64,000 nt of DNA from Pseudomonadota bacterium (lineage in GTDB: Bacteria > Pseudomonadota > Alphaproteobacteria > Rhizobiales > Devosiaceae): positions 39,441-103,440 of the forward strand of contig JAEWLC010000073.1 in the NCBI GenBank assembly GCA_023393475.1, given 5' to 3'. Below the pieces are notes generated by a model. The model ran no database searches. It had not been told where the DNA came from and worked only from the letters and a program-made list of their open reading frames with translations. Below, in pieces: positions 21,797-30,210 of this stretch. Position numbers and translations under genes: made by a program. Positions within the stretch are counted from its first letter, which is position 1, and the number at the start of each line of letters is the position of its first letter.

Positions 21797-22726
21797 ATGT
21801 CACGCCTCACGACCAGCCTTGTCCTTCTCGTCGGCATCCTCGCCGGCGGCCTGGGTGTTGCGATCGCCACGCGGCCTGCGGTCGATGAGAGCAAGGTGAG
21901 GGCAATCGCCGAGGAAGTGGTCGCCACGGCACCCAAGCCCACTGCTGGCCTGACGGAGTCCGCCGTGGAGACCATCGTGGCGGATCTCGTGGCCCGGCAG
22001 CCGAGGCAGAACCACCCGGGCGAAAGCCTTATCGACGCTGCCACCATCAATCCGATGATCGAGGATTATCTGCTGAAGAACCCGCGCATCCTGCAGCGGG
22101 CCTCGGAGGCGCTGAATGCCGAGTTGACCAATGAGCGGATCGCCGAGACAAAGGCCGCGATCGCGGAACTGCGGCCGGCACTCTTCGAGGCGCCTGGCCA
22201 GATCGTCCTCGGCAACCCGCAGGGTGACGTCACGCTGGTCGAGATGTTCGACTACAACTGCGGCTACTGCCGCCAATCCCTGCCCGATATCGCCGCGCTG
22301 CTCGACGAGGACAAGAACCTCAAGATCGTCCTCAAGGAGTTCCCGATCCTGTCCCAGGGCTCGATCGAGGCGGCGCGCATAGCAGTCCAGGTCGCCGATG
22401 CCGATGTCGACTATTGGGCTTTCCACCAGGCGCTGTTCACAGCACGCGGTCAGGTCGACAAGGCGGCGGCGCTGAAAGCTGCAAGCGACCTCGGGCTCAA
22501 CCCCATCACCCTCGAGATGGGGATGGCGACCCCCAAGGTCGATGCCGTGCTGCAGGAGAGCTACCGGATCGCCGATCGGCTGAAGATTTCGGGCACCCCG
22601 ACCTTCATCATCGGCGAAGAAATCATTCCCGGCGCCATCGGCATCGATGCGCTGAAGGTGCGGATCGCCAACATGCGCGCCTGCGGGGCGACGGTCTGCC
22701 CGGCCCCAACCGATCAGCCGGGCTGA
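21797..22726 (+). CDS. DsbA-family thiol:disulfide oxidoreductase
   Basis: A 309-residue exported thioredoxin-fold protein. The N-terminus MSRLTTSLVLLVGILAGGLGV is a membrane anchor or signal sequence, followed by a helical spacer and a DsbA-like domain with the CGYC active site in MFDYNCGYCRQS and the cis-Pro loop ISGTPTFII. The start at 21797 is supported by GGAG 5 bases upstream. It precedes aroQ-accB-accC, the usual arrangement in Hyphomicrobiales. Confidence 0.9.
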   Translation: MSRLTTSLVLLVGILAGGLGVAIATRPAVDESKVRAIAEEVVATAPKPTAGLTESAVETIVADLVARQPRQNHPGESLIDAATINPMIEDYLLKNPRILQRASEALNAELTNERIAETKAAIAELRPALFEAPGQIVLGNPQGDVTLVEMFDYNCGYCRQSLPDIAALLDEDKNLKIVLKEFPILSQGSIEAARIAVQVADADVDYWAFHQALFTARGQVDKAAALKAASDLGLNPITLEMGMATPKVDAVLQESYRIADRLKISGTPTFIIGEEIIPGAIGIDALKVRIANMRACGATVCPAPTDQPG

Positions 22727-22822
22727 ACAAGCTCGTCTGCTGCCCCAAATCCGCCCTTTTTCGTGCATTACTCCGCGCCGCGCTTGCGCCCGCTGGGGGC
22801 AGCGGTGCACAAGGCACGGACC

Positions 22823-23257
22823 ATGGCTCACCGCGTACTCATCCTCAACGGCCCGAACCTCAACATGCTCGGCACCCGCGAGCCGCAGACCTACGGCACG
22901 CAGACGCTCGCCAACATCGAGAAGATGGCCGTTGCCGAGGGCAAGGCGCTTGGCCTCGAGGTCACCTGCCGGCAGTCCAACATCGAGGGCGAGCTTGTTA
23001 CCTGGATCCAGCAGGCGATGGGGCAGTTCGATGCCATCGTCATCAATCCGGGCGCCTATTCGCACACTTCGATCGCCATTCACGACGCCTTTCGCGCCGT
23101 CGGGTTGCCGGTGATCGAGGTCCACCTTTCCAACATCTATACCCGCGAGCCCTTCCGCCATCATTCCTACGTGTCGCCGGTGGCGACCGGGGTGATTTGC
23201 GGTCTGGGGGCTACCGGCTATAAGCTGGCCCTCCACGCACTGGCCGAAAAACTATAA
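22823..23257 (+). CDS. aroQ: Type II 3-dehydroquinate dehydratase
   Basis: Shikimate-pathway enzyme converting 3-dehydroquinate to 3-dehydroshikimate. The 144-residue protein shows NGPNLNMLGTREPQTYG (catalytic Tyr), NPGAYSHTSIAIHDA and EVHLSNIYTRE. The ATG at 22823 gives the canonical MAHRVLILNGPN start. It is 10 bp upstream of accB in a likely operon. Confidence 0.96.
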   Translation: MAHRVLILNGPNLNMLGTREPQTYGTQTLANIEKMAVAEGKALGLEVTCRQSNIEGELVTWIQQAMGQFDAIVINPGAYSHTSIAIHDAFRAVGLPVIEVHLSNIYTREPFRHHSYVSPVATGVICGLGATGYKLALHALAEKL

Positions 23258-23267
23258 GAGGCACAAC

Positions 23268-23768
23268 ATGACCAAGGCGTCCCCGAATGCCGATCAGGAA
23301 CTGATCGAGGCCATCGCCAAGCTGCTCAACGAGCAGAATCTCGCCGAAATCGAGATCGAGCGCGAGGATGTCCGCGTCCGCGTCACCCGCAGCTATCCCT
23401 CGCAGGCCGTGCAGCAGGTCAGCGTTCCGGCCTATGCTCCGGCGCCCGCCGCCGCCCCTGCCGCTCCGGCATCGACTGTTCCGGCCGGCGCCGCCGCTTC
23501 TGCCGCTCCCTCGCACGACGATCTCTCGTCGAACCCCGGTACCCTTACCTCTCCGATGGTCGGCACCGCGTACCTCTCGCCCGAGCCGGGCAAGCCGGCC
23601 TTCATCAATGTCGGCGCGCGTGTTTCCGAGGGCCAGACCGTCCTCATCGTCGAGGCGATGAAGACGATGAACCAGATTCCGGCCCATCGCTCCGGCACCA
23701 TCACCCGCATCCTCGTCGAGGACGCTTCGCCGGTCGAGTACGGCCAGCCGCTCGTCGTCATCGAGTAA
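23268..23768 (+). CDS. accB: Biotin carboxyl carrier protein of acetyl-CoA carboxylase
   Basis: A 166-residue BCCP. The N-terminal dimerisation part is followed by an Ala/Pro-rich linker (about residues 55-85) and the biotinyl domain with the biotin-accepting Lys in EAMKTMNQI. It carries the carboxyl group between AccC and AccAD for fatty acid synthesis. accC begins 10 bp downstream. Confidence 0.97.
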   Translation: MTKASPNADQELIEAIAKLLNEQNLAEIEIEREDVRVRVTRSYPSQAVQQVSVPAYAPAPAAAPAAPASTVPAGAAASAAPSHDDLSSNPGTLTSPMVGTAYLSPEPGKPAFINVGARVSEGQTVLIVEAMKTMNQIPAHRSGTITRILVEDASPVEYGQPLVVIE

Positions 23769-23778
23769 GGCGGTACCG

Positions 23779-25125
23779 ATGTTCCAGAAGGTCCTCATCG
23801 CCAACCGCGGCGAGATCGCGCTCCGCATCCTCAGGGCCTGCAAGGAGCTGGGCATCTCGACCGTCGCGGTCCACTCCACGGCCGACTCCAACGCCATGCA
23901 TGTGCGCCTCGCCGACGAGAGCGTCTGCATCGGCCCGCCGCCGGCCAAGGACAGCTATCTCAACATTCCGTCGATCATGGCTGCCTGCGAGATCACCGGC
24001 GCCGACGCCGTGCATCCGGGCTACGGTTTCCTCTCCGAGAATGCGCGCTTCGCCCGCATCCTCAGCGAACACAAGATCACCTTCATCGGCCCGTCGTCGC
24101 ACCACATCGAGATCATGGGCGACAAGATCACGGCCAAGAAGACGGCTGTCGAGCTTGGCATTCCGGTCGTTCCCGGCTCCGCCGGCGAGGTGAAGACCGA
24201 CGCCGAGGCCAAGGCCACCGCAGCCGAGATCGGCTATCCCGTGCTCATCAAGGCCACGGCCGGTGGTGGTGGTCGCGGCATGAAGGTCGCTCATTCCGAG
24301 GCCGACGTCCTGACCGCCTGGTCCACGGCCCGCGCCGAGGCCAAGGCCGCCTTCGGCAACGAGTCGGTCTACATGGAGAAGTACCTCGGCCAGCCCCGGC
24401 ACATCGAAGTGCAGGTGCTGGGCGATGGCCAGGGAAATGCCGTCCACCTAGGCACCCGCGACTGCTCGCTGCAGCGCCGGCACCAGAAGGTGTGGGAGGA
24501 AGCCCCTGCCCCTACCGTGCCGTTCGACAAGCAGATGCAGATCGGCGAGATCTGCGCCTCCGCCATGCGGAAGCTCAAGTACTCGGGCGCCGGCACCATC
24601 GAGTTCCTCTACGAGAACGGCGAGTTCTACTTCATCGAGATGAACACGCGCCTGCAGGTGGAGCACCCGGTCACCGAGCGCATCACCGGCGTCGATATCG
24701 TCTACGAGCAGATCCGCGTCGCCTCGGGCGAGAAGCTGAGCCTCAGCCAGGATCAGATCGTCTTCAATGGCCATGCCATCGAAGTCCGCATCAACGCCGA
24801 GGACCCGCAGACCTTTGCGCCGTCGCCGGGCAAGATCGCCTTCTACCACCCGGCCGGTGGCGTTGGCGTGCGCGTCGACAGCGCCGTGTACCAGGGCTAC
24901 TCGATCCCGCCCTATTACGACTCGCTGATCGGAAAGCTGATCGTCTACGGCCGCACGCGCGAAGAGTGCCTGCAGCGCCTGCGCCGCGCGGTAGACGAGT
25001 TCGTCATCGACGGCATCAAGACCACTCTGCCCCTGTTCCAACGCCTGATCCAGAACAAGGACGTCGCGGCCGCCGACTACGACATCCACTGGCTGGAGAA
25101 GTTCCTCAAGGACAACAAGGCCTGA
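23779..25125 (+). CDS. accC: Biotin carboxylase subunit of acetyl-CoA carboxylase
   Basis: ATP-grasp enzyme that carboxylates the biotin of AccB. The 448-residue protein has ANRGEIALRILRAC at the N-terminus, the glycine-rich ATP loop KATAGGGGRGMKV, and MNTRLQVEHPVTE with the carboxylase catalytic region. The length is standard. A strong terminator follows the gene. Confidence 0.97.
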   Translation: MFQKVLIANRGEIALRILRACKELGISTVAVHSTADSNAMHVRLADESVCIGPPPAKDSYLNIPSIMAACEITGADAVHPGYGFLSENARFARILSEHKITFIGPSSHHIEIMGDKITAKKTAVELGIPVVPGSAGEVKTDAEAKATAAEIGYPVLIKATAGGGGRGMKVAHSEADVLTAWSTARAEAKAAFGNESVYMEKYLGQPRHIEVQVLGDGQGNAVHLGTRDCSLQRRHQKVWEEAPAPTVPFDKQMQIGEICASAMRKLKYSGAGTIEFLYENGEFYFIEMNTRLQVEHPVTERITGVDIVYEQIRVASGEKLSLSQDQIVFNGHAIEVRINAEDPQTFAPSPGKIAFYHPAGGVGVRVDSAVYQGYSIPPYYDSLIGKLIVYGRTREECLQRLRRAVDEFVIDGIKTTLPLFQRLIQNKDVAAADYDIHWLEKFLKDNKA

Positions 25126-25150
25126 GGGCAACAGCTTTCCGCATAAGAAG

Positions 25151-25176
25151 AATCCCCGCGAAAGCGGGGATTTTCG
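25151..25176 (+). terminator. Rho-independent terminator after accC
   Basis: AATCCCCGC (25151-25159) pairs with GCGGGGATT (25164-25172) around a GAAA tetraloop, followed by TTCGT. It lies 25 bases after the accC stop and closes the dsbA-aroQ-accBC transcript. Confidence 0.88.
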
Positions 25177-25281
25177 TCTCTGCCTCCGCCGCCCAATAAG
25201 CAAACGAAGTCTGAGCAGGCCCTCCAGCGCCGGTTCAGTGACAGCACTGCATATTCCCCCTCACACCCGAGAGGAAATGCC

Positions 25282-25383
25282 ATGGTGCACTTCATCGATT
25301 ACCTCGACGCCATCGTCATCATGCTGCCGGTCGTGGCAGCGGCGATCAGCCTGCCGTTCCTCGTCCGCTTCGTGATGAGCTGA
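25282..25383 (+). CDS. Small 33-residue membrane protein
   Basis: An ATG at 25282 preceded by GAGGAAATGCC (AGGA about 7 bases upstream) opens a 33-codon frame reading MVHFIDYLDAIVIML and then VVAAAISLPFLVRFVMS. Most of it is one hydrophobic helix, so it is probably a single-pass inner-membrane peptide. It stands alone between the accC terminator and the end of the convergent alpha/beta hydrolase. No family recognised; function unknown. Confidence 0.5.
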   Translation: MVHFIDYLDAIVIMLPVVAAAISLPFLVRFVMS

Positions 25384-25386
25384 CGG

Positions 25387-26343
25387 TCAGCGGCCGATCG
25401 TCTTCAACCAGGCCAGCATCTCTTCGCGATAGCGGGCCGGGTTCTCCTTGTACGACAGCAAGTGGTTGGCTTCAGTCCGCAGATAGGTGACGGGCCCTGC
25501 CCGTTCAGCGACCAGCCGATCGCTGATGGTCACCGGCACAAGCGTGTCGCCGCCGCCGTGGGCGAGAAACACCGGCCCCGGAAACTCAGCCACCGTATCG
25601 AGGCTCATCGCCTCGCTCAGCCTGGCACCCCTGTAGAGATCGAAGACGCCGATGCCTGCCCTCGCCAGCGTCCGCGCAAACGGCAGCGCCCGCGCCCCGA
25701 GCTTGTCTGCCACGACCTCGTTGAAATCGAGCGCCGGCGCATCGAGCGCCAGGGCCACCACTCGATCCGCCTGGTCCGAATGCTTGAGGAACTGGCCGGC
25801 GATCGCCCCGCCCATCGACTCCGCCGCGATGATCACGTTCGGCGCACCACGCTCCAGCACCCAGCTCACAGCCGCATCGAGATCTGTCCATTCCGTCGTG
25901 CCGAAGGCATAGACCGGGTTCGGATCGGCCGGGGCCGCGCTGTCGTTGCGATAGGTGATCATCAGCGTCGGGATGCCGGCCTCGTTGAGGATCGACAGTT
26001 GCCGATAGCCATTCTCGCGCGTGCCGCCGACGCCGTGGACGTAGATCGCCCAGGGACCGTTCGTATTGGCTGCGGGCACGAACCACGCCTCGGCCGGCCC
26101 GAGCGCGGTGTCCACATGCACCGTCTCGAAGGGCAGCCCGAGCGCCGCCTGCGGATCGCCGAAATAGCCGAGCTCGAACGGGTCCTTGGGCGGATCGGGG
26201 TTCTTGCCGCCCGACCAGTCGATGCTTCCGGGTATCAGGAGGTGATTGAGGATGGCTGTCGTGAAGATGGCGCCCGTCAGCAGGTAGAGCGCCGCGAGCA
26301 TGCTGAGGCCAATACCAATACGCTTGAGCCACTTGCTGCGCAT
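25387..26343 (-). CDS. Membrane-anchored alpha/beta hydrolase
   Basis: A 318-residue protein with one N-terminal transmembrane helix (about 10-32) and an alpha/beta hydrolase domain. Visible elements are the oxyanion VHGVGGTREN, the nucleophile elbow AESMGGA, the acid in HGGGDTLVP and the catalytic His in EANHLLSY. It is likely an esterase or peptidase-like enzyme facing the periplasm. The start at 26343 has a strong GGAGGGGG Shine-Dalgarno. It is divergent from aat. Confidence 0.85.
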   Translation of the reverse strand: MRSKWLKRIGIGLSMLAALYLLTGAIFTTAILNHLLIPGSIDWSGGKNPDPPKDPFELGYFGDPQAALGLPFETVHVDTALGPAEAWFVPAANTNGPWAIYVHGVGGTRENGYRQLSILNEAGIPTLMITYRNDSAAPADPNPVYAFGTTEWTDLDAAVSWVLERGAPNVIIAAESMGGAIAGQFLKHSDQADRVVALALDAPALDFNEVVADKLGARALPFARTLARAGIGVFDLYRGARLSEAMSLDTVAEFPGPVFLAHGGGDTLVPVTISDRLVAERAGPVTYLRTEANHLLSYKENPARYREEMLAWLKTIGR

Positions 26344-26438
26344 GCCACCCCCTCCAGCCCCGCGAAACATGGCGCAAAGCGTGGGAGGCGGCAATGGTGG
26401 CCATTGTTCCGCGCAGCTGTGCGGCCCATATTCGGCGG

Positions 26439-27077
26439 ATGTCGCGAAAATCCGATCCCTTCGCCATCGAGCTCACCCCGGAGCTCATCGTCCGCGCCTA
26501 CCAGGCCGGCATCTTCCCAATGGCCGAGGACGCGGATTCGCCAGACCTATTCTGGGTCAGTCCGCAGAAGCGGGGGATCATCCCGCTCGATAACTTCCAC
26601 ATCTCGCGCACGCTGAGGAAGACTCTGCGCACCCATCCCTACCAGGTGAAGGTCGATACCGATTTCGCAGCCACCATCGAGGGCTGCGCTACCGCCGGCG
26701 TCGATCGCGACAGCACGTGGATCAACCCCGAGATTCGCCGCCTCTACGGCGCGCTTTTCGAGCGGGGCTACGTCCACACCGTCGAGGTGTGGGACGGGCC
26801 GGAGCTGGTCGGCGGGCTATACGGTGTCTCGCTCGGCGCGGCCTTCTTCGGGGAATCGATGTTCCATCGGAAGACCGACTGCTCCAAGATCGCGATGGCG
26901 CACCTGCTCGAAAGGCTCGTCGCCGGTGGCTACCGCCTGCTCGACACGCAGTTCGTCACCGACCACTTGCGCACCTTCGGCGGCATCGAGATTCCCCGCG
27001 AGGACTACGAGGCACGGCTCGCCGAGGCGCTGAAGCACCGGGCGGATTTCCGCGCCATCGACGGGGTCAGTCCCTGA
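26439..27077 (+). CDS. aat: Leucyl/phenylalanyl-tRNA--protein transferase
   Basis: It adds Leu or Phe to N-terminal Arg/Lys of proteins, marking them for ClpAP degradation (N-end rule). The 212-residue protein shows AYQAGIFPMAEDA, FWVSPQKRGIIPLD, the GGLYGVSLGAAFFGESMF core and DTQFVTDHLRTFGGIEIPR. ATG at 26439 gives the expected length. Its end overlaps the convergent GyrI-like gene by 11 bases. Confidence 0.95.
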   Translation: MSRKSDPFAIELTPELIVRAYQAGIFPMAEDADSPDLFWVSPQKRGIIPLDNFHISRTLRKTLRTHPYQVKVDTDFAATIEGCATAGVDRDSTWINPEIRRLYGALFERGYVHTVEVWDGPELVGGLYGVSLGAAFFGESMFHRKTDCSKIAMAHLLERLVAGGYRLLDTQFVTDHLRTFGGIEIPREDYEARLAEALKHRADFRAIDGVSP

Positions 27078-27558
27078 TCTTGATCTCGATGATCGTTTCC
27101 CACTTGGTGGGATCAGGCTCATCGTCGGGGCCGTTGGGATAGGTCTCGAGCCGCGATACGAACGTGTCGCCGTCCGGCGTCTCGACCGCATCCCAGCGAA
27201 TGCCCTTCTCCCGGGCCCACCGGATCAGTTCACCCGTTATCCCCATCAGTTCGTCATAGTGACCGAAGTGGACGAGCTCGACATAGCGGCCAGCCGGGAG
27301 CACCCCGGCGACAAGCTCGCCACTCGCTTGCGCGGGCGCGTCCACCGGTACACCGAAATCCATCTCGAGATCCGGCATGTTGATGAAGTTGTACTTGAAG
27401 AACACCGGCCCTGACGGTTGTAATCCCTGATCGTTCACCGCCTCGAACAGCGTGCCCATTATGCCTGGGATCGCCCCGTCGAAGGGGATCATCACCGCGC
27501 GGCGGACTGCCACGTAGGGTCTGGCCGGACGCTCAACGATTTTCGGCTCGGTCTGCAT
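27067..27558 (-). CDS. GyrI-like (SOUL/AraC-effector fold) small-molecule-binding protein
   Basis: A 163-residue protein with the effector-binding fold of the GyrI/AraC C-terminal group. It shows PYVAVRRAVMIPF, a LPAGRYVELVHFGHYDEL core typical of the family, and ends YPNGPDDEPDPTKWETIIEI. Role: ligand binding or hydrolysis, substrate unknown. The ATG at 27558 has GGAAGA upstream. It overlaps the SRPBCC gene by 26 bases and forms the third gene of an ArsR operon. Confidence 0.82.
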   Translation of the reverse strand: MQTEPKIVERPARPYVAVRRAVMIPFDGAIPGIMGTLFEAVNDQGLQPSGPVFFKYNFINMPDLEMDFGVPVDAPAQASGELVAGVLPAGRYVELVHFGHYDELMGITGELIRWAREKGIRWDAVETPDGDTFVSRLETYPNGPDDEPDPTKWETIIEIKIRD

Positions 27559-28123
27559 CGTGCTTGTCTTCCCTGGCTGGCTGCTGGCGTTCGCGCGCCG
27601 CGATGAAGTCTGCCGCCACGCCATCCCGCCGTGGTGGCCCCTTCGGGCTCCAGTCGTCGTCCTGGAACAGTAGCAGGTAGTTGGCGAAGGTGTCGAAACC
27701 GCTGTTCCAGCCCCAGCCGTGGCCATCCCGCTCGGCGCGGTTGAGGAACGGCGTCTGCTCGAACAGCATGCGCGTGCGGCCGCCGGCGGCTTCGAGGAAC
27801 TCCATGGTCACGACCGTCTCGAAGCCGTCCGCGTCGTTTATGTAGGTGAAGCTCAGCCGGCCGGGCTCCTCGATCTCGAGGTATTCGCCGTGGATCCAGT
27901 GCTGGTGCCCTGGGCCGCTGCTCATGCAGCGGCGCCACTTGCCGCCGACGCGGAAGTCGATTTCGCATTCGAGCAGCGCCATGCCTTCCGGGCCGTGCCA
28001 GCGAACCATGTGCTCCGGATCCTGCCAAAGCCGCCAGATCAGCGCCCGCGGGGCGTCGAAGACGCGATCGATGTTGAGCACCAGTTCGCGCTGCTCGGCG
28101 GTTGCGCTACTGCTTCGGGCCAT
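27533..28123 (-). CDS. SRPBCC (AHSA1-like) domain protein
   Basis: A 196-residue START/SRPBCC-fold protein of the activator-of-Hsp90 (AHSA1) homologue group, with VFDAPRALIWRLWQDPEHM, FRVGGKWRRC and a final NSGFDTFANYL. These proteins are often co-transcribed with an ArsR-type repressor, as here, and bind hydrophobic ligands. The start at 28123 lies inside the 3' end of the arsR gene (17-base overlap). Confidence 0.85.
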   Translation of the reverse strand: MARSSSATAEQRELVLNIDRVFDAPRALIWRLWQDPEHMVRWHGPEGMALLECEIDFRVGGKWRRCMSSGPGHQHWIHGEYLEIEEPGRLSFTYINDADGFETVVTMEFLEAAGGRTRMLFEQTPFLNRAERDGHGWGWNSGFDTFANYLLLFQDDDWSPKGPPRRDGVAADFIAARERQQPAREDKHDADRAENR

Positions 28124-28454
28124 CTGCGTTCCCCTTCTGCAATTGGGCCAGGTAGTCATCCATCCGGTCGAAATTGGCTTCCCAGTGCCGTCGGTAGCGC
28201 TCCACCCATCCGGACACCTCGACCAGCGGCGCCGCGTTCAGCTGCACCGGCCGCCACTGGGCGTGTCGGGTGCGGACGACCAGCCCCGCGTGCTCCAGCA
28301 CCTTCAGGTGCCGCGAGATTGCCGGCATCGAAATCTCGAACGGCTCCGTGAGTTCGCTCACCGAGGCCTCGCCGCGGCTCAGTCGCTCGAGGATGGCAAG
28401 GCGCGTCGGATCGGCCAGTGCGGCAAATGTCTGTGCGAGTTGCTCGGCGCTCAT
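28107..28454 (-). CDS. ArsR-family transcriptional regulator
   Basis: A 115-residue winged-helix repressor: AALADPTRLAILERL, then the recognition helix area ISMPAISRHLKVLEHAGLV. No metal-binding cysteine motif is visible in the recognition helix, so it belongs to the non-metal subgroup typically linked to SRPBCC genes. It likely represses its own operon; the intergenic space to the divergent phosphotransferase gene probably holds the operator. Confidence 0.9.
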   Translation of the reverse strand: MSAEQLAQTFAALADPTRLAILERLSRGEASVSELTEPFEISMPAISRHLKVLEHAGLVVRTRHAQWRPVQLNAAPLVEVSGWVERYRRHWEANFDRMDDYLAQLQKGNADGPKQ

Positions 28455-28522
28455 ATTTCACACACACGTTAAATAACGCATCTGTTAAATACGGTGGCTT
28501 GGTCCTTGTCAACTCGGGAACG

Positions 28523-29281
28523 ATGCTGCTGCCCCGGTGTCCGCTCTCTGGTACTCTGGTTTCCGTGAGCGAGACAGCGACACCGCTTTCGGGCGGACGA
28601 ATAACCCAAGGGGTTGTGCGGATCGGCGACACCGTGCGGCGGCCGATGACCTCGGATCATAGCCTGGCGCACGGCCTGCTCCGCCACCTCGAGCAGCAGC
28701 AGTTTTCCGGAGCCCCCCGCTTCCTTGGAATAGACGCCGAGCAACGCGAGATCCTGAGTTATCTCGAGGGCGACGTACCCGCCGACATTGGGCACTATGA
28801 CGATCGGGTGCTCGCCGCCGCTGCCGCCCTGCTTCGCCAGTTCCACGATGCCAGCTCTGGCTTTGCCGCCGTCGAGGCGGCGGGCGCGGAGACGATGTGC
28901 CACAACGACTGGGGACCGCCGAATGCGGTGTTCTCGGGCGGCCTCCCGGTCGGCATGATCGATTTTGACACAGTTAGGCCGGGTCTGCGCCTTTGGGACC
29001 TTGGGTATTCGGCGTTCAGCTGGCTCGATCTGGGGGACGACGGCTATTCCGGCGAGCAGCAGATTTCGCGGCTTCAGGTATTTGCCGAGGCGTATGGGCT
29101 AGACGCGTGCTCTGCTGAGAAGATCTCGGTCTTCGCCGTTGCCCGCCAGGCGGCCCTGGCTGCCGCCGGCCGCGCAAAGGGCCAGCACGCAATGGCCGAC
29201 TGGGCCGCTGCGGCGGCCGACTGGACGGTGGCAAACGTTACGGAGAAGCTGTCGCCCACAGGCATGATGCCTCCGGCTTAG
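28523..29281 (+). CDS. Aminoglycoside-phosphotransferase-like kinase
   Basis: A protein of about 252 residues with the APH/choline kinase fold: CHNDWGPPNAVF holds the catalytic HxD-type segment (here HND), and GMIDFDTVRPG the metal-binding Asp. The substrate is unknown; similarity to antibiotic kinases does not prove resistance. The start is uncertain: ATG at 28523 has GGGA 4 bases upstream, and GTG at 28565 is an alternative. It is divergent from the arsR operon. Confidence 0.75.
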   Translation: MLLPRCPLSGTLVSVSETATPLSGGRITQGVVRIGDTVRRPMTSDHSLAHGLLRHLEQQQFSGAPRFLGIDAEQREILSYLEGDVPADIGHYDDRVLAAAAALLRQFHDASSGFAAVEAAGAETMCHNDWGPPNAVFSGGLPVGMIDFDTVRPGLRLWDLGYSAFSWLDLGDDGYSGEQQISRLQVFAEAYGLDACSAEKISVFAVARQAALAAAGRAKGQHAMADWAAAAADWTVANVTEKLSPTGMMPPA

Positions 29282-29302
29282 CGAGCGGCGCCTGCTGGCC
29301 CC

Positions 29303-29746
29303 CTAACCCCGATCATCCGCCTGGCCCTCGGCGGGCGGAGCGACTGTCGCATCCGGAGGCGGCACATCCGAGCTGCGCTTACAGTCGAGCAGCCAGATGT
29401 CGTAAACTGCGTGGTCGATGGCGTTCAGCGCCGGGCTGTCGGCAAACATCCAGCCCGTGAAGATGCGCTCGATCTTGCCGGTCAGCGCCACCTGGTCGAC
29501 CTCGAGGAAAACGCTGGTGCGCTGGGTCTCGGTCGGGGGGCGGGTGTAGCAGGCGCGCGGCGTGATCTGTAGCGCGCCAAACTGCACAGTCTCGTTGATA
29601 TAGACGTCGAACTGCGTGATCCGGCCCGTGATCTTGTCGAGGCCAGAGAACTGGGCGACAGGATTGGCGATCGTCTCCGCCGCAGCGGGGCTCACCAGGG
29701 CAACGGCGGCGATGAGGGCGGCAAGTCCCTTGCGGACCATAAGCAT
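29303..29746 (-). CDS. Exported DUF2155 protein
   Basis: A 147-residue protein with a signal peptide (cleavage near AAAET, residue 24) and a DUF2155 domain: TARFDVYIN-like text here reads QFDVYINETVQFGALQI, then CYTRPPTE and FTGWMFADSPALNAIDHAVYDIW. The tail is Pro/Ala-rich. The function is unknown, but in Hyphomicrobiales it commonly neighbours the NDUFA12-type gene and aat, as here. Confidence 0.88.
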   Translation of the reverse strand: MLMVRKGLAALIAAVALVSPAAAETIANPVAQFSGLDKITGRITQFDVYINETVQFGALQITPRACYTRPPTETQRTSVFLEVDQVALTGKIERIFTGWMFADSPALNAIDHAVYDIWLLDCKRSSDVPPPDATVAPPAEGQADDRG

Positions 29747-29769
29747 GGGCTTCCCGATAGAGGTCGGAC

Positions 29770-30210
29770 TTACTCGGGCGACCAGGCGTTGTAGTCGGCG
29801 CTGACGCGCGGACGCTCGCCCTTGCTCAGCAGGCTGCCATCCGGGCGATAAGCCGCCGCCGTACCGGTCAGGTTCGGCTGGTGCGGTTGCTCCCAGGCGC
29901 GGGGCTGGTACTCGGTCTCGGTCGGGGGCGTATTGGTGCGGTAGTGCATCCAGCCGTACCAACCGGGCGGGATGGTGCTGGAGTCCGCGGAACCACCGGC
30001 ATAGGACACCATGCGGCGCTCGTAGCCGTTCGGGCCGGGCTTGGCGCCCTTCCTCGAGCGGTAGTAGCGGTTGCCGGTCTCGTCGGTGCCGACATACTCG
30101 CCTTGCGTCGCGATCCAGAGCCGGGTGCCCCACGTGTTGCCCCGCCACCAGGTGAGAATTTCGAGCAGGAAATCCTTCCAGCTGAACTCGTCGCGATTGT
30201 CGCGTGCCAT
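29770..30210 (-). CDS. NADH:ubiquinone oxidoreductase accessory subunit, NDUFA12 family
   Basis: A 146-residue homologue of mitochondrial complex I subunit NDUFA12 (B17.2), found in alphaproteobacteria as an accessory subunit. It shows LTWWRGNTWGTRLWIATQ, VGTDETGNRYYRSR, a PGWYGWMHY core and a WEQPHQPNLTGTAAAYRP end. The start at 30210 gives MARDNRDEFSW. Confidence 0.92.
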   Translation of the reverse strand: MARDNRDEFSWKDFLLEILTWWRGNTWGTRLWIATQGEYVGTDETGNRYYRSRKGAKPGPNGYERRMVSYAGGSADSSTIPPGWYGWMHYRTNTPPTETEYQPRAWEQPHQPNLTGTAAAYRPDGSLLSKGERPRVSADYNAWSPE

